A stretch of 64,000 nucleotides of DNA, from contig NZ_CP016793.1 in assembly GCF_001701025.1 (NCBI RefSeq), positions 7,998,001-8,062,000 of the forward strand, written 5' to 3'. The notes under the pieces are model-generated. The model was not told where the DNA came from. It searched no databases and worked only from the letters and a program-made list of their open reading frames with translations. This DNA comes from Lentzea guizhouensis (lineage in GTDB: Bacteria; Actinomycetota; Actinomycetes; Mycobacteriales; Pseudonocardiaceae). A program made the position numbers and the translations under genes. Of this stretch, positions 61,767 through 64,000 are shown in pieces (the first letter of the stretch is position 1; each line of letters starts with the position of its first letter).

Positions 61767-63334
61767 TTGTTCCCCGTTTCAGGTAGCCACACGTCGAACG
61801 ACGCGCCGCCGAGTGAACTGTCCGTGATGTCGACCCGGCCCTTGCGGCGGGTGACGACACGGGAGACGAGGGCGAGGCCGATGCCTCTGCCGTGGGCGCC
61901 TGCCACGGCCTTGGTGCTGACGCCGAGGTCGAAGACGCGGCCGCGGTCCGACTCGGCAATGCCGGGGCCGTCGTCGTCCACGACCACGCGGACGCCGTCG
62001 TCGGAGGAGCGGACCAGGACGCGGACCGTTCCGCCGGTGTCGACGGCGTCCACGGCGTTGTCGAGGAGGTTGCCCAGGACGGTCAGGGCGTCGTCGCCGG
62101 CCCGGACGTCCACCGCGGAGGAGGCGTCCAGGCGCAGCGCGACGCCGCGTTCGTGGGCGGTGGACGACTTGGCGAGCAGCAGCGCGGCCAGGGCGGGGTC
62201 GGCGCCGGCACCGATGACGATCTCGGAGGTGATGGAGCCGGCGCCGCCGACGCGTTCGATGTAGGCCACGGCGTCGTCGCGGCGGTCGAGCTCGACCAGG
62301 CCGCCGATGACGTGCAGGTGGTTGGAGAACTCGTGGGCCTGGGCGCGCAGGACCTCGGTGACGGTGCGCTGGCCGTCGAGCTGGCGCAGGGCCTCGTGCA
62401 GCTCGGTGCGGTCGCGCAGGGTCAGGACGACGCCGACGGCGCGACCGGCGGTCTTGGCGGTCATGCGGTTGGCGACCAGTACGCGTTCGCCGGCCAGGAC
62501 CAGGCGGTCGGACACGTCGTCGCCGCGGGCCAGGTCGAGGACGCCCGCGTCGAGCACGTCGTCCGCGGGCTGGCCGGTGGGGTCGGTGTCGAGGCCGAGC
62601 AGTCGCACGGCCTCATCGTTGACCAACGCCAGGCGGCCGTGCGAGTCGACCGCGACCACGCCCTCGCGGATGCCGTGCAGCATCGCGTCGCGGGTCTCCA
62701 GCAGCTGCGCGATCTCGGCGGGTTCGAGGCGGAACGTGCGGCGGCGGACGAGCTGGGTCACCAGCGCCGAGCCCAGCACGCCGACCAGCGCGGCCAGTGC
62801 CAGCCAGCCGATGAGCTCCGGCAGGTCCTCGGCGAGGTCGTCGGACAGCTGGCTCTCCAGGATGCCGACCGACGCCATGCCGATGATCCGGCCGTCGTCG
62901 GACCTGATCGGCACCTTGGCCCGCAGCGAGGTGCCCAGGGTGCCCGTCTCGGTGCCGACGAAGATCTGGCCGGACAGCGCCGTGGTCGGGTCGGTCGAGA
63001 CGTGTTCGCCGATGCGGCGCGGGTCGGGGTGGGCGTAGCGGACGCCCCTGTGGTCCGTCACGACCACGTAGGTCACGCCGGACGCCGTGCGTATCAATTC
63101 GGCTAACGGCTGGATGGTCGCAGCAGGGTCCGCAGTGCCGAAAGCACCAATGACAGTCGGCAACCGGGCGACGCTCTCAGCGACCGAGAGCATGCGGTCC
63201 TTGTAGGCCTCTCGGATGCGATCGCTCTGCAGTTTGGCCGCGAGCAGCCCAGCGGCACAGGTGGTCACCAGCACGATGACGACCTGCAGGACCAGCAGTG
63301 AGACGCCCAAGGAGACACGGCGACGGCGGCGCAT
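61763..63334 (-). CDS. CitA/DcuS-family sensor histidine kinase
   Basis: Protein of 523 residues: an N-terminal helix (LLVLQVVIVLVTTCAAGLLAA), an extracytoplasmic PAS-type sensor (VIGAFGTADPAATIQPL, VTDHRGVRYAHPDPRRIGEH are the CitA signatures), a second helix (IGWLALAALVGVLGSALV), a cytoplasmic PAS domain (VAVDSHGRLALVNDEA) and an HPK7-like kinase with the histidine in QAHEFSNHLHVIGG and G box GRGIGLALVSR. It phosphorylates the regulator encoded next. The 140-base AT-richer gap in front separates it from the tctC-like gene it probably controls. Confidence 0.93.
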   Translation of the reverse strand: MRRRRRVSLGVSLLVLQVVIVLVTTCAAGLLAAKLQSDRIREAYKDRMLSVAESVARLPTVIGAFGTADPAATIQPLAELIRTASGVTYVVVTDHRGVRYAHPDPRRIGEHVSTDPTTALSGQIFVGTETGTLGTSLRAKVPIRSDDGRIIGMASVGILESQLSDDLAEDLPELIGWLALAALVGVLGSALVTQLVRRRTFRLEPAEIAQLLETRDAMLHGIREGVVAVDSHGRLALVNDEAVRLLGLDTDPTGQPADDVLDAGVLDLARGDDVSDRLVLAGERVLVANRMTAKTAGRAVGVVLTLRDRTELHEALRQLDGQRTVTEVLRAQAHEFSNHLHVIGGLVELDRRDDAVAYIERVGGAGSITSEIVIGAGADPALAALLLAKSSTAHERGVALRLDASSAVDVRAGDDALTVLGNLLDNAVDAVDTGGTVRVLVRSSDDGVRVVVDDDGPGIAESDRGRVFDLGVSTKAVAGAHGRGIGLALVSRVVTRRKGRVDITDSSLGGASFDVWLPETGNK

Positions 63335-63380
63335 GAGTCACTTTTCTACGGCAATGAAAGTGTTCGCTGCCACAAACTAA

Positions 63381-63404
63381 ACGACCAATACGAGTCTTAC
63401 GACC
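63381..63404. promoter_or_regulatory. direct repeats in the CitA-tctC divergent gap
   Basis: ACGACC occurs at 63381-63386 and 63399-63404, start points 18 bases apart, within the only AT-richer stretch of the area. Spaced direct repeats would suit binding of the CitB-type regulator, but two hexamers are weak evidence. Confidence 0.3.
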
Positions 63405-63474
63405 GTTTGCTTACGTGTGAACGCAGCCGTCCCTACCGTCCCGGCCAACATCGCCTAGGGAACAGGTGTGAAGG

Positions 63475-64000
63475 ATGAGCAGGAAATTGGTCGCGGTGGT
63501 GGCCGCCATGGGGCTCCTCGTGGCCGGCTGCGGCCAGAAGTCGGGCAGCGGCGCCGACGCGATGACGAAGCTCGAGATCATGGCGCCCGCCGACCCCGGC
63601 GGCGGCTGGGACCAGACCGCGCGGGCCATGCAGGCGGCCATGAGCGGCGCTGACCTGGTCAGATCGATCCAGGTCACCAACGTCGGCGGCGCGGGCGGCA
63701 CGGTCGGGCTGCGCAAGCTCGCCAACGAGCGCTCCGAGCAGTACCTGATGGTCACCGGCCTGGTCATGGTCGGCGCGGTGGAGACCAACGGCGTGGACAC
63801 GCGCATGGAGGACACCACCCCGATCGCGCGGCTGACCGCGGAGGACGAGGTCGTCGTCGTGCCGGCCGACTCGCCGCACAAGACGATCGACGACCTGCTC
63901 AACGCCGTGAACGAGAAGGGCAAGGGCGTCTCGATCACCGGTGGCTCCGCGGGCGGCACGGACCACGTGCTCGCCGCGATGCTGCTGCAGGCCAAGGAGA
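63475..64000 (+). CDS. tripartite tricarboxylate transporter substrate-binding lipoprotein (TctC-like), 3' end cut
   Basis: 175 residues are visible from ATG 63475. The lipobox is LLVAGC (Cys near residue 19). The segment IMAPADPGGGWDQTAR is the diagnostic ligand-binding loop of TctC proteins, and VTNVGGAGGTVGL and SITGGSAGGTDH are further family motifs. Together with TctA and TctB membrane subunits, expected just beyond the window, it would import citrate-like compounds. It is divergent from a CitA/CitB-type two-component system. Confidence 0.92.
   Translation, partial: MSRKLVAVVAAMGLLVAGCGQKSGSGADAMTKLEIMAPADPGGGWDQTARAMQAAMSGADLVRSIQVTNVGGAGGTVGLRKLANERSEQYLMVTGLVMVGAVETNGVDTRMEDTTPIARLTAEDEVVVVPADSPHKTIDDLLNAVNEKGKGVSITGGSAGGTDHVLAAMLLQAKE

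Overview
The window is very GC-rich DNA with strong G/C third-position bias and genes packed end to end with 4-base start/stop overlaps. The racemase at 15676-16773 closely matches, from memory, the N-acylamino acid racemase of Amycolatopsis. There is also a polyprenol-phosphate-mannose glycosyltransferase and several promoters whose -10 hexamer lies 5-7 nt before the start codon (leaderless transcripts). Together these point to a filamentous actinobacterium of the Pseudonocardiales (Amycolatopsis/Lentzea/Saccharothrix type). I see no tRNA, rRNA, CRISPR array, transposase or phage gene.

Layout. (1) 1-1886, minus: a MacB/FtsX-type ABC exporter, its permease cut by the window edge. (2) 2084-16773, plus: an operon of eleven genes with almost no spacing. 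It holds a beta-lactamase-fold hydrolase, a class A beta-lactamase-like protein, a complete peptide ABC importer with one permease fused to an ATPase, an M19 dipeptidase, an S9 peptidase fused to a second beta-lactamase-fold domain, an M20 hydrolase, a GNAT acyltransferase and an N-acylamino acid racemase. The last three match the known N-succinylation / racemisation / desuccinylation route that converts D- to L-amino acids, so I read the operon as uptake and salvage of D-amino-acid-containing peptides. A PucR-type regulator follows. (3) 18.6-24.7 kb: phosphoesterase, esterase, secreted subtilase, XRE regulator/SDR pair and a secreted small protein. (4) 24.8-29.1 kb, minus: apolipoprotein N-acyltransferase and MptB-like mannosyltransferase (both frame-broken), then an SDR and its TetR regulator, each with a matching operator. 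(5) 29.1-35.1 kb: a second MacB-like exporter with adaptor and lipoprotein, divergent from a two-component system. (6) 35.1-39.0 kb: degenerate GH20 protein, membrane protein, HEAT-repeat protein and SUKH-like protein.

(7) 39.2-46.4 kb, plus: a five-gene SWIM-like / unknown / vWA / MoxR AAA+ / DUF5682-like operon. (8) 46.4-48.2 kb, minus: a secreted S15-type peptidase. (9) 48.4-58.5 kb, plus: a seven-gene operon with a TIR-pseudokinase-propeller protein, a TPR protein, a J-like protein lacking HPD, a lidless Hsp70, a pseudokinase-TPR protein, a membrane TPR lipoprotein and a small protein. Regions 7 and 9 look like two neighbouring NTP-driven, chaperone-like systems of the kind found in bacterial conflict loci. 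Region 9 is my best candidate for an undescribed system. (10) 58.4-64.0 kb: deazaflavin-dependent oxidoreductase overlapping a TetR remnant, a membrane-tethered ECF sigma factor fused to an extracellular CAP domain, and a CitA/CitB-type two-component system divergent from a TctC-like solute-binding lipoprotein.

At least eleven places show a conserved protein jumping to another reading frame, usually at a short G/C run. Most are probably sequencing indels. Such genes are typed as pseudogene because the given sequence does not encode them intact, not because I think they are all dead.
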